Positions 41,858 to 50,027 of a stretch of 64,000 bases of DNA are shown piece by piece; positions within the stretch are counted from its first letter, which is position 1; each line of letters opens with the position of its first letter. Source of the DNA: Candidatus Microthrix subdominans (GTDB lineage: Bacteria; Actinomycetota; Acidimicrobiia; Acidimicrobiales; Microtrichaceae); the NCBI GenBank assembly GCA_016719385.1, contig JADJZA010000008.1:62001-126000 (forward strand), given 5' to 3'. The notes under the pieces are model-generated. The model was not told the origin of the DNA, searched no databases, and saw only the letters and a program-made list of their open reading frames with translations. The translations under genes were made by a program, and so were the position numbers.

Positions 41858-43213
41858 CTAGCTCGATCCGACGAGGATGCGTGGGCGGGTGCCCTCCAGG
41901 CGCTCGATCTCATCTTCGAGCTGGGTGGCCAGCGACCGTCGCAGCTCGGCGGTCGCAGCGGTGCCGGCCAGGTTGTGCCTCTGGGCCGGGTCGTCGACGT
42001 TGTCGTACACCACGTGCTCCTCGTACGCGTCGGCGGCCGAGTCCCGGTAGCGGGCGAGGCGTCCCAAGCCGGTTCCCGTCACCGCGTACGTGTAGCGCTC
42101 GGTGCGCAGCGCCCGCCCCACCTGCGACTCGCTGATCTGCACCAGCGCCGACGTGCGGGTGGCCCGCCCGTCGAGAAACTCCTGTAACGGGTGCCCGTCG
42201 CCGGGTACCGGCTCGCCGCCGGCGGCCGACACCAGGGTGGGTAACAGGTCGAGGCTGCTGACCATCGCATCGCTGCGTTGCCCGCTGCGGAAGCCGGGTC
42301 CACGCACCACCAGCGGCACCCGGATCGAGGCATCGTGGGGCGAGCGCTTGTACTCGGCGTTGCGGGTGCGAAAGTGGCTGCCGTGGTCGGAGGAGTAGAC
42401 GACGATCGTGTCGTCCAGCTCGCCCAGCGCCTTGAGGGCGCCGGTGAGGCGACCCAGGTTGGCGTCGATCGACGCGCAGCAGGCCAGGTACTCCGAGTAG
42501 TTCCAGCGCCAGTCGCCGAGGGTGCCCTGAAGGTCGGCGGGCACGTCGTAGTCCCTAAACCGCTTGGCCCACCCCTTGGGTCCGATCGTGCGGCCCCGGT
42601 TGTTCTGATGATGCGGTTCGAGAAACGACACAAACATGAAGAACGGCCGCTCGTCGTCCGCCTGGTCCTCGAGGGCCTTGAGGGCCAGGTCGGTGATGGC
42701 GTCGACCCGAAACCCGGTCAGCTCCACCCGGTTGCCGTCGCCGTCGAAGAGGTGGCCCCGGTAGGGGAGCGAGGTCGCCTCCAGCGAGTCGGCTGCGAGC
42801 CACAGGTCCTTGTAGCCGCCCCGACGTTCGGGGGGCACCGGGCGGTTGCCAAACCGGGTGGCGCCAGTGCCCGGCTTGGGCAGGTAACCGCCGTCGGAGG
42901 CCAGGTGCCACTTGCCCAGATAGCCGGTCCAGTAGTCGGCCGATGCCAGCTCAGTCGCCAGCGTTGTCGCATCTTGGGGGAGCGACCTGCCGTTGCGCCA
43001 GCACCCGGTGGTGGTGGGCATCAGCCCGGTCTGCAACGCCGCCCGGGACGGTCCGCACAGCGGCTGCACGGTGAATGAGTTGTCGAAGGCGACGCCGTCG
43101 GCCGCCAAGGCGTCCAGGTTGGGGGTCACGTCCAGGCGCTGTCCAAACACGCCGCAGGAGTCGGGTCGCTGTTGATCGGACAGCACCACCAGCACATTGG
43201 GTCGCTTCGCCAT
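41858..43213 (-). CDS. Sulfatase (formylglycine type)
   Basis: A 451-residue alkaline-phosphatase-superfamily enzyme. The formylglycine motif is PLCGPSRAALQTG (Cys53 is the residue to be oxidised); N-terminal RPNVLVVLSDQQRPD supplies metal Asp residues; YSSDHGSH carries late metal ligands. No signal peptide is seen, so it is probably cytoplasmic. It needs a maturase encoded elsewhere. Lies 13 bases upstream of the PLP-enzyme gene, probably one transcript. Confidence 0.92.
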   Translation of the reverse strand: MAKRPNVLVVLSDQQRPDSCGVFGQRLDVTPNLDALAADGVAFDNSFTVQPLCGPSRAALQTGLMPTTTGCWRNGRSLPQDATTLATELASADYWTGYLGKWHLASDGGYLPKPGTGATRFGNRPVPPERRGGYKDLWLAADSLEATSLPYRGHLFDGDGNRVELTGFRVDAITDLALKALEDQADDERPFFMFVSFLEPHHQNNRGRTIGPKGWAKRFRDYDVPADLQGTLGDWRWNYSEYLACCASIDANLGRLTGALKALGELDDTIVVYSSDHGSHFRTRNAEYKRSPHDASIRVPLVVRGPGFRSGQRSDAMVSSLDLLPTLVSAAGGEPVPGDGHPLQEFLDGRATRTSALVQISESQVGRALRTERYTYAVTGTGLGRLARYRDSAADAYEEHVVYDNVDDPAQRHNLAGTAATAELRRSLATQLEDEIERLEGTRPRILVGSS

Positions 43214-43307
43214 CGCCCGATCATGGCAGGGGACGCCCCGCCCGCGAAGTCGACCCGGTGCCTCGTTAAAATCGCTTCACCCACTTCGATCGATCAGGGG
43301 GATGGCC

Positions 43308-43550
43308 ATGGCCGAGAACTCGCAGCTTGCAGCGATCAATGCGCTCACCGAGGAGGAGCAGAAGCTCCGCCACAAGGAGTCTGACGGCACCGCCTCCGAC
43401 GCCGACCGTCGGCGGGTCGCCCAGATCGAGGTGGAGCTGGACCAGTGCTGGGACCTGCTCCGTCAGCGCCGCGCTCGGCGCGAGTTCGACCTGGACCCCG
43501 ACTTCGCCAGCGAGCGTTCGGAAGCCACGGTCGAGGACTACGAAAGCTGA
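43308..43550 (+). CDS. DUF2630-like small protein
   Basis: An 80-residue acidic/basic helical protein: ALTEEEQKLRHKESDGTAS, then LDQCWDLLRQRRARREF and a Pro/acidic tail. This matches DUF2630, which I know mainly from actinobacteria. ATG at 43308 fits AGGGGG 6 bases upstream better than ATG 43302. Function unknown; the two helices probably form a hairpin. Confidence 0.82.
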   Translation: MAENSQLAAINALTEEEQKLRHKESDGTASDADRRRVAQIEVELDQCWDLLRQRRARREFDLDPDFASERSEATVEDYES

Positions 43551-43609
43551 TGATCACCAGCCACGAGCGCCTCAACCGGCCGCAACAGCGCTTCCCGTAG
43601 GATCGAGCT

Positions 43610-44665
43610 GTGAGCAACCTCTTCATTCACGGCGGCTGGCCGACCCTCCTGAGTCGGCTGGTTGACGGCTCCGACCTGACCACCGACGAGGGCCGCGATG
43701 CGATGGCGGTTGTGCTGGCCGGCGAGGCCACCGACGCCCAGCTGGCCGGCTTTCTGCTCGGCTTGCGGGGCAAGGGTGAGGCGGCGGCCGAGATGTCGGG
43801 CATGGTCGACGCGATGTTGGATGCCGCAGCGCCGCTCGAGCTGTCCCAGCACAACGTGATCGACATCGTCGGCACCGGCGGTTCGCCCCGCCGCCGCACC
43901 AGGGCGCTCAACGTGTCGACCGCCGCCAGCTTCGTGGCGGCGGGTGCGGGCGCCAAGGTGTGCAAGCACGGCAACCGCCGGGCCAGCTCGACCAGCGGAT
44001 CGTCCGACGTGCTCGACGAGCTGGGCATCGCCGTCGAGCTCGACGGTCCCCAGGTGGCGGCATGCGTCTCCCAGGTGGGCATCGCTTTCGCCTTTGCACG
44101 GATGTTTCACCCGGCGATGCGCCACGCCGCCACCGTGAGGGCCGAGCTGGGCATCCCGACCGTGTTCAACATGTTGGGCCCGATCGCCCACCCGGCACGG
44201 CTGAAGCGGGCCGTGATCGGGGTGAGCGACCCGTCCCGGTTGGAGCTGCTCGCCGACGTGATGCGCCGCCGTGGCGTGGACCGGGTGTGGCTGGTGCACG
44301 GCCAGGATGGGCTGGACGAGCTGAGCACCTCGGCCCCGTCCCAGATCGTCGACGTCAGCGCCGACCGGGTCGAGCGGCGCACGCTGCATGCGTCCGAGGT
44401 CGGGATCACCGAGGTTTCAGGCGACGAGATCGGTGGGGGAGACCCGGTCGACAACGCCCGCATCATCACCGAGGTGTTGGCCGGCAAGCCGGGGCCCGAC
44501 GCCGATCTGATCCTGTTGAACGCTGCCGCCGGGCTCGTGGTGTCCGGATTGCACGACGATTTGGGCGAGGCGTTGGAAGCGGCACGTACCTCGATCGCCT
44601 CGGGCGCCGCCGAGCGGACGCTGACCGACCTGCGGAAGGTGACCGCCGAACTCGTCGCTCCGTGA
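43610..44665 (+). CDS. trpD: Anthranilate phosphoribosyltransferase
   Basis: A 351-residue tryptophan-biosynthesis enzyme joining anthranilate to PRPP. PRPP motif IVGTGGSPRRRTRALNVST, KHGNRRASSTSGSSD and FARMFHPAMRH are diagnostic. GTG at 43610. It is not among other trp genes here, which is not unusual in actinobacteria. Confidence 0.93.
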   Translation: MSNLFIHGGWPTLLSRLVDGSDLTTDEGRDAMAVVLAGEATDAQLAGFLLGLRGKGEAAAEMSGMVDAMLDAAAPLELSQHNVIDIVGTGGSPRRRTRALNVSTAASFVAAGAGAKVCKHGNRRASSTSGSSDVLDELGIAVELDGPQVAACVSQVGIAFAFARMFHPAMRHAATVRAELGIPTVFNMLGPIAHPARLKRAVIGVSDPSRLELLADVMRRRGVDRVWLVHGQDGLDELSTSAPSQIVDVSADRVERRTLHASEVGITEVSGDEIGGGDPVDNARIITEVLAGKPGPDADLILLNAAAGLVVSGLHDDLGEALEAARTSIASGAAERTLTDLRKVTAELVAP

Positions 44666-44707
44666 ACGCTGTTGTCGAGCGGCTCTGGTTGATGATGGCG
44701 GTATGAC

Positions 44708-45763
44708 GTGACGACCCCCCTTCCGCCTGCGCTGCTGCCCCCACCGGCTGCCCTGGTCATCGATGGCCGGCACCAGCTCGGTTCGTTCGATGGCCCCGTC
44801 CCTCAGCTCAACTTGGGCGACATCGTGCAGACGCCGGGGTGGCGAGGCCGCATGGCGAACTGGGGGCGAGACTTCCGAACGAAGGAGTGGGAGGCGTTCC
44901 AGCTCGGCAACGACGAGTGGTTCGTGCTGGGCGCGGTCTACAACGCCAAGGTCGTCGGGATCGTCATGGTGATCGCCGTGCACCAGGCGAGCGGACGCCG
45001 CCTGCGATGGATCAACAAGGTGCCAGCCCGGAGCGTTGAGGTGGCTCGGGGGCTGGAACGGTCGGTGTCCCGGGGCGGGAGCCGTCGCAGCGCGCTCACG
45101 ATCACGAACGCGCTTGCCGATGGCAGGATTGACCTCGACGGTCACCACGCTGGGAGGAACAGCCTGCCCTTGATGTCGCTGACCGGCACCGGCCTGATCG
45201 ACGAAGACACCCGCCATCTCGCCGTCTGCCATCCGTTCCCCTCAGACCGGATCCTGTACACGAACAAGGTTCTGGTGCCGTTCACCGGCGTTTTGAGCAT
45301 CGGCGAGGAGACCATCACGTTCGACGAGGATCGGTCGTTTCTGATCCTCGATGACCACCACGGGGAGTACCCGTCCCCGCAGATCTACGACTGGGTCACC
45401 GGTGCCCGCCATGAGGGCGGTTCCCTGCTCGGGTTCAACCTCACCCGCAACCAGGCGCTGAACCCCGACGTGAACAACGAGAACGTGCTGTGGCGCGACG
45501 GCGGGCTCCACCGACTGCCAGCAGTCACCTTCGACCGGCCCGATGGCGTTGAGGGTCCCTGGCACATCTCTGATCGCGACGGTCTGGTGGAGGTGACCTT
45601 CACCCCGGAGGTTCCCAGTACCCTGCACGTCGGCCCGCGCCACTCGCTGGCCGAATACCACGCACCCTACGGGCGGTTCCAGGGACAGATCACCGCCGCC
45701 GGGCGCACCACCAGCCTCGACGGGATCTTCGGAATGGGCGAGAAGAAGAAGATCCGACTCTGA
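44708..45763 (+). CDS. DUF2804-like protein
   Basis: A 351-residue protein with ILDDHHGEYPSPQIYDWVTG and the end motif GIFGMGEKKKIRL, the pattern I associate with DUF2804. Beta-rich, no signal peptide; function not known. It starts 42 bases after trpD and may share its transcript by position only. Confidence 0.8.
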   Translation: MTTPLPPALLPPPAALVIDGRHQLGSFDGPVPQLNLGDIVQTPGWRGRMANWGRDFRTKEWEAFQLGNDEWFVLGAVYNAKVVGIVMVIAVHQASGRRLRWINKVPARSVEVARGLERSVSRGGSRRSALTITNALADGRIDLDGHHAGRNSLPLMSLTGTGLIDEDTRHLAVCHPFPSDRILYTNKVLVPFTGVLSIGEETITFDEDRSFLILDDHHGEYPSPQIYDWVTGARHEGGSLLGFNLTRNQALNPDVNNENVLWRDGGLHRLPAVTFDRPDGVEGPWHISDRDGLVEVTFTPEVPSTLHVGPRHSLAEYHAPYGRFQGQITAAGRTTSLDGIFGMGEKKKIRL

Positions 45764-45970
45764 CGTTCCTCTCGCTCGATCGTGATCAAGCTGATGCCGT
45801 GGGCAGCAAGCCGCTGAGCAATTGGGGGAGACTGCCGTAAGAGCGGTGCCGAGTGCACCGGCGAGCGCGCCGTCCCCGAGCCCCGAGCTAAGAGCCCGCC
45901 GGTCGGCGACGCTGACCGCCAGCTGAGCGCCTTCGGGACCGCCTCGCACCCGGTCAAACCCGGATGCGAC

Positions 45971-45995
45971 GAGACCCCGCCGAAGCGGGGCCTCT
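45971..45995 (-). terminator. UUCG-loop hairpin downstream of the tRNA-Met remnant
   Basis: On the minus strand GAGGCCCCGC-TTCG-GCGGGGTCTC makes a stable stem with a TTCG tetraloop, followed by TCGTCGC. It lies 13 bases beyond the CCA end of the tRNA-Met remnant, where a tRNA terminator belongs. The gap 45764-45970 before it holds no gene I can see. Confidence 0.6.
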
Positions 45996-46007
45996 TGCGT
46001 ACCGATT

Positions 46008-46063
46008 TGGTGGCGGGAACAGGACTTGAGCTGCGACCTTCGGGTTATGAGCCCGATGAGCTA
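46008..46063 (-). pseudogene. tRNA-Met(CAT) 3' remnant, copy A
   Basis: Minus-strand bases give the anticodon arm TCGGG-CTCATAA-CCCGA (anticodon CAT), the variable loop AAGGTC, a damaged T-arm (GCAGCTCAAGTCCTGT, one base short) and the acceptor 3' strand ending GCCACCA. The 5' acceptor strand and most of the D-arm are replaced by other DNA. This is the best of four related fragments and is followed by a terminator, so it marks the original tRNA locus. Confidence 0.75.
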
Positions 46064-46089
46064 CAGAGACAAGGCTGCGCCCCAGCCGT

Positions 46090-46410
46090 TCAGGCAACCC
46101 GTACGGCGTCGATCATCTGATCCGGGATCTCGGCGGGGAAGGACAGCACCAAGTGCCGATCGAGGGCAGTCGCAACGCGAGCGAGAGTGTCGATCCGATT
46201 CTTTGCGCCGCCGCCCTCTTCAAGCCGGGAGATAACCGACTGGGTCGTGCCCATCCGATCAGCCAACTCACGCTGGCTCAACCCAGCCTCGGTACGCAGG
46301 TCGTACATGAGTTGGCCAAGGTCAAGGTCCTGCTCGACCTCCGCACGCACCTCAGCTGAGGGCTTGCCCTTTGCATTCTTGATGTCTTCCCATCGGGAGT
46401 TGTTCGCCAT
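46090..46410 (-). CDS. higA: HigA-like antitoxin (XRE family)
   Basis: A 106-residue protein with an XRE helix-turn-helix (LSQRELADRMGTTQSVISRLE, about residues 44-64) and a short C-terminus ending PDQMIDAVRVA. It lies 12 bases after the toxin gene, the toxin-first order of HigBA. The last third of this gene is repeated at 52840-52970. Confidence 0.88.
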   Translation of the reverse strand: MANNSRWEDIKNAKGKPSAEVRAEVEQDLDLGQLMYDLRTEAGLSQRELADRMGTTQSVISRLEEGGGAKNRIDTLARVATALDRHLVLSFPAEIPDQMIDAVRVA

Positions 46411-46422
46411 CGTGGTCTCCTT

Positions 46423-46758
46423 CTACGGATTCTTCTCGGCGCAGTTCCGAGCGACCTTGCGGGCCCGGTCAACCTCGGCCCGTTCGTTATTGCGTTGCTT
46501 GCGGAACGTCGTCAGCAAGATGATGCGTCCGTCCCTCGTGAAGCGGTAGCTGATGCGTCGAGCGGTTGAGCCGAGGGTAAACCGGACCTCGAATAGCCCT
46601 TCCCCCAAACTCCTGGAGAACGGCATCCGAGCCTGCGACCCGACGGAGGCGAGACGGTCGATCACCACCGATGTCCGGTGCCAGTCGGACTGGTTGAGGC
46701 CATCGAGCCACTCGATTACTTCGTCATGTGCCTCTACCTCAGCCACGAGAAACACCAT
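46423..46758 (-). CDS. higB: HigB/RelE-like toxin
   Basis: A 111-residue RelE-superfamily toxin: EVEAHDEVIEWLDGLNQSDW opens the fold and EVRFTLGSTARRISYRFTRDG followed by ILLTTFRKQ are the catalytic strands. Such toxins cleave mRNA on the ribosome. ATG at 46758 chosen; a TTG at 46782 is in frame. A palindrome sits just upstream. Confidence 0.87.
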   Translation of the reverse strand: MVFLVAEVEAHDEVIEWLDGLNQSDWHRTSVVIDRLASVGSQARMPFSRSLGEGLFEVRFTLGSTARRISYRFTRDGRIILLTTFRKQRNNERAEVDRARKVARNCAEKNP

Positions 46759-46766
46759 CGCACATT

Positions 46767-46779
46767 TGCGATGATCGCA
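46767..46779. promoter_or_regulatory. Palindrome before higB (candidate HigA operator)
   Basis: TGCGAT-G-ATCGCA is a perfect 6-bp inverted repeat 9 bases upstream of the higB ATG. HigA-type antitoxins bind such short palindromes over their promoter. Confidence 0.5.
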
Positions 46780-46900
46780 CAAGCGCTATGTTTCGACCCT
46801 GCAGCCCCGGCTTGGCCTACCTGCTACCCCAATTCACCATGCAGGGGGAGAGTCCAGCGCCCAGTGACTACGACTCTTCCAACGTGACGAGAACGAAACA

Positions 46901-46928
46901 GGCCCAGAATCCCTTGGGATTCTAGGCC
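46901..46928. repeat. Perfect hairpin in gene-free DNA
   Basis: AGAATCCC-TT-GGGATTCT (46906-46923) is extended by GGCC arms on each side after one mismatch. No U-run follows. It lies in 46783-47173, where no gene is convincing. It may be a terminator or a recombination site. Confidence 0.45.
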
Positions 46929-47173
46929 GTTGCTTGCCGACTTGCGCCTGCGGAGCGGTGGTGTTCGGCCTGGGTGATTCGCCCAACGTCGGGAGACATC
47001 GGCGCCCGCATGCTTCTTGCCCGCTCTCCGGACGAGGTGACCGTAGTCCAGCGTGCCGGCCACCGCGACGACATCGACACCATCGAGGACCTGCACCGAT
47101 GGAGCTGAACCGCACTGCCTAGGCTGCCAGCGCCCGTTCTCGCCCAAGGGCAGGGCATGAACCACCCATCAAA

Positions 47174-47240
47174 ACCAACTTCGAGCCCGGCTCGGCGAGT
47201 ACATCGAGCACTGCAACAAGTATCGACCCCACCGTGGGAG
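47174..47240 (+). mobile_element. Remnant of an IS3/IS481-type transposase C-terminus
   Basis: A short rightward frame reads LGEYIEHCNKYRPHRG, matching the Y-x2-H-Y-N-x3-RPH end of rve-type transposases. Nothing upstream continues the gene and no terminal repeats are visible, so only debris remains. It supports an insertion-rich history of this island. Confidence 0.5.
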
Positions 47241-47284
47241 GTGGCGGGATCCGCACCCAAGTCTGGCGTCGCAACTCACCCCCG

Positions 47285-47488
47285 CTATGCAGCGGTCGGC
47301 TTCGGCTTCGACTTCTCCAGGATCGGTGCGATCGCCTGGCTGCAGACCAACGCCACGATCGCCGCAGCGAACACCACGGTGCTCTCGGTGGCTGGGATGC
47401 CTGCAATCAGCACGGTGAGGGTGGCGATGCTCAGCGGCACCGGAATCACCGCCGATGGAACGGCCGCCATCATCGCGCCACTGCGAGC
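47285..47488 (-). pseudogene. C-terminal piece of an interrupted ClC-type channel gene
   Basis: The leftward frame gives MMAAVPSAVIPVPLSIATL and a further membrane helix ending in a basic tail (KSKPKPTAA), which fits the last two helices missing from the ClC gene at 48141-49198. A 652-bp element separates the pieces, and their frames do not match, with an apparent one-base shift near 47472. Confidence 0.65.
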
Positions 47489-48140
47489 CCTAGGTGGCTG
47501 TGTGGGTGGCGGTGTTGGGGTGCGGGGCGATGTTTGGGTGGGGGGGGGGGGAGTGTTGTTGGGTGCTTGGGGAGGATTGTTGGTGGTGATGGTGTTGTTT
47601 TGGCGTAGCGCGAAACCTGTTTGGGATTTAGGTGACGTTGGGAGTCGTCGTGAGTTTGCGGGTGATGGTTGGGGGTAGAGGGTTGTTGGCGACGGTGCAG
47701 TGGGTTTGTGATCGCTTGGAGAGGGGCGGGTGCGGGGACCGACAGCCGGCGACGGCGCGGCGCGCCCCGCGCGCGGGGAGAGGCTGAGGCGGTTGTTGGG
47801 GGGTCGAGTCGAGGTGTCACCCCCACGTTGTGGCAGTCCGCTTCGTGAGGCGGCACCACGAAACGGGCGGACGACAGCGCGGACAAAGCACGTTGGCTGC
47901 CCGGCAACGACAACCACGCGTGCGGACTACGGGCAGACCAAAGTAGGCTGATGTTCGGGGCGGCGGCCAGAGTCGAGCAAACGAAAGTGGCGACTGGAGG
48001 ACACCGGAGGACCGCACAACAAAAGACCAAGAGAAACCACCCAGCCCCACACAGCAAGACGCCGAAACCCAAAAGGCTGTCACAGCCAGCCACCACCGGC
48101 CCAGCCCTCAGGCCACCCCGAAAGACACCAGCCACCTAGG
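47489..48140. mobile_element. 652-bp non-coding foldback element inside the ClC gene
   Basis: Both ends carry CCTAGGTGGCTG in inverted orientation (47489-47500 and complement at 48129-48140). Reading inward from either end, the strand is strongly G/T-rich; the bias flips near the middle (about 47880), an organisation expected of a foldback or MITE-like element. A 12-base G run lies at 47540-47551. No gene is convincing inside. CCTAGG may be the target or its duplication. A transposase would have to come from elsewhere. Confidence 0.6.
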
Positions 48141-49198
48141 GGGATACCCGGGATCGCCAGGTGGGCGACCGAACCGAGACTGCCCCCGACGAACAGCAAC
48201 GGGAAAATCGGTCCTCCGACGAAGCCGAACGACAACGCGCCCGTCGTCGCCAGAATCTTCACGAGCGCGCTCACCAGGATGAGACCGATGCCAAGTTCGG
48301 CCGGGTGGCTGGTGACATCGACGAGGCCTTCGGTGCCAAGAAACAACGTGAGCGGGAGCGCCATCCCGACAAGGCCGAGGATCAGCCCGACGCCGGTGCA
48401 ACGCAACACCGGCCGCCCCGCGAGGGGTGCTGCCAGCTTCTGCGTCCCCACGGTCGACAGTTTGAAGACCGTGCCGATGATCGCTCCGAAGACCCCGAAA
48501 CCCACTGCGATGGCGAGTTCGGGAAGCCCAAACTCGAACGTAGGGAGATCCAGCGACCGGATCAGATTCGCCCAGCCGGCGTTGACGGCGAAGAAGATCG
48601 CGAATCCCACGATCGCGGCAGTGGCATCGGCCGCAAGGCGCGCCCATCGCATCACGTTGCGTCCCACACCCAACTCGATGCTCAACAAGAGCGCCGTGAA
48701 CGGGGCGGTGAACAGCCCACCCCATGCACCGGAAATCGCCGCACTCATCACAAGATCCGAGTCTGCTCGCCGCACGAGCCGTCGCGAGACGGCAAACGCG
48801 GCGATACCCGCAGCGGCCATGCCGGTTGGAACCTCCGGTCCGAGGCTGAACCCAGCGATGAGCGACACCACGGCGATCGCTACACCGCCCGGGATCGCGT
48901 CGCTTTGGATCCGACCCGTCGCAAGAGCAACGAAGACGTTGTCCTCCTGCGCGCTGGGCACCAATGTGTGGATGATCCCGACCACAAGTCCGCCGAGTGT
49001 CAGGGCGATCACGATCTTGATCGATCCGGAGAACGCACTCGGATCGAGTGGGTCCGGCCACAACACGCTTTGGCCGGCCGAGACGACCGCCACAAACGCC
49101 AGCGCCACCACCGCACCTGCAGCACCCATCATCGCCGCTATAGCCAACGCCCGTGGCAGCGAAACCGGCTCGGCCGCCGGTTGAGATCCTGTGGACAT
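48141..49198 (-). pseudogene. ClC-family chloride channel/antiporter, interrupted
   Basis: The N-terminal about 352 residues of a ClC protein: GFSLGPEVPTGMAAAGIAAF resembles the GxEGP selectivity region (here GPEVP), GAWGGLFTAPFTALLLSIELG and FGFVGGPIFPLLFVGGSLG are the later ion-path motifs. The frame runs from ATG 49198 to IPGIPL, where the foldback element begins; the remaining helices are at 47285-47488. Unless the element is removed, a truncated channel is made. Confidence 0.82.
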
Positions 49199-49489
49199 CA
49201 GGTTCGGATTCTTACAGCGAACCGGCGTTGCGTGTGCGATGTTGTGAATTGGCGTTCCCCAGGGGGCAGTCCGTCCTACTTGCCGAACTCTTGAACCCCT
49301 CCATGACGTCGGTGACGGCTGTCTGCTGGTGAGGGCGCAACGTCAACGGGGGCAAAAACGAAGCTGAGACGGGCTCGACAGCGTGAACTGGTCCCAGTCG
49401 ATCGCCGAACGTTCGAAATGTCGGGCCAATCCATCCACGATCACACGGCCTAGAAACGCTCCGTCCATATCGGGTCAGTCTGGAATCCT

Positions 49490-49518
49490 GCGACCTTCGG
49501 GTGGATGAGCCCGACGAG
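49490..49518 (-). repeat. tRNA-Met-like fragment, copy B
   Basis: The minus strand has CTCGTCGGGCTCATCCACCC followed by GAAGGTCGC: the anticodon arm and variable loop of copy A, with an 8-base loop and thus degenerate. Further similarity (GTTGCTC upstream, AGGATTCCAG downstream) is weaker. The gap 49199-49575 has no gene I can support. Confidence 0.6.
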
Positions 49519-49575
49519 CAACCGAGATCGTCCGTCAAACTCATCCACACGAAGCCAGCATCGCCGAGCAGCCAA

Positions 49576-49839
49576 TTAGACGCTCGATGCACGGTCGACG
49601 TCGAGTAGATGAGCGTTCGAGGCCACCGAGCCGCGCATTGGCTGCACGTGGACGATACCTTCACCGGTGATATCGACCACGATGGCAACAGCCGTCGCAG
49701 CGCCAGAGCCGACCACGATGTGGTGGCCCGCCACAATGAGCGACGGATCTGGCGCCTCATCGAGAAAGGCCCAGGGCAGCCCCGTCTCATCCATGGTGTT
49801 CAGGTCGACGCTGAGGTCTACTTGGATAGCTGTTGTCAC
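49576..49839 (-). CDS. Small hypothetical protein
   Basis: An 87-residue protein with a regular beta-strand pattern (HHIVVGSGAATAVAIVVDIT, GIVHVQPMRG) and ordinary codon use. GTG 49839 follows GGAGG by 8 bases; an in-frame GTG at 49848 is too close to it. No family recognised. Cargo between tRNA fragments B and C. Confidence 0.55.
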   Translation of the reverse strand: MTTAIQVDLSVDLNTMDETGLPWAFLDEAPDPSLIVAGHHIVVGSGAATAVAIVVDITGEGIVHVQPMRGSVASNAHLLDVDRASSV

Positions 49840-50027
49840 GTTGCTCACCTCCGGTTCAGCCCACCACATGGTACGGGTTACGACGTGCGTGGTGGTCCGC
49901 GCCGAACTCGTCACTCCGTAACTGCCCGCTCGAGTCCATTGCTCAGCGACCTATCCATTCGACCTGATCCGGAATCCTGTCTTCGCCGCCCTCGCTTCTC
50001 GTACCTTCCGGTCCCTATTGTCGGCGG

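Noticed and set aside
46008..46110. A complete functional tRNA-Met gene
   Set aside because: The 5' acceptor strand and most of the D-arm are missing and the T-arm is one base short.
46824..47165. Possible small leftward gene between higB and the transposase remnant
   Set aside because: No ribosome site, shadow-like composition and no recognisable motif.
47489..48140. Group II intron or intein in the ClC gene
   Set aside because: Too short for a reverse transcriptase or splicing domain, not in frame, and it has inverted terminal repeats instead.
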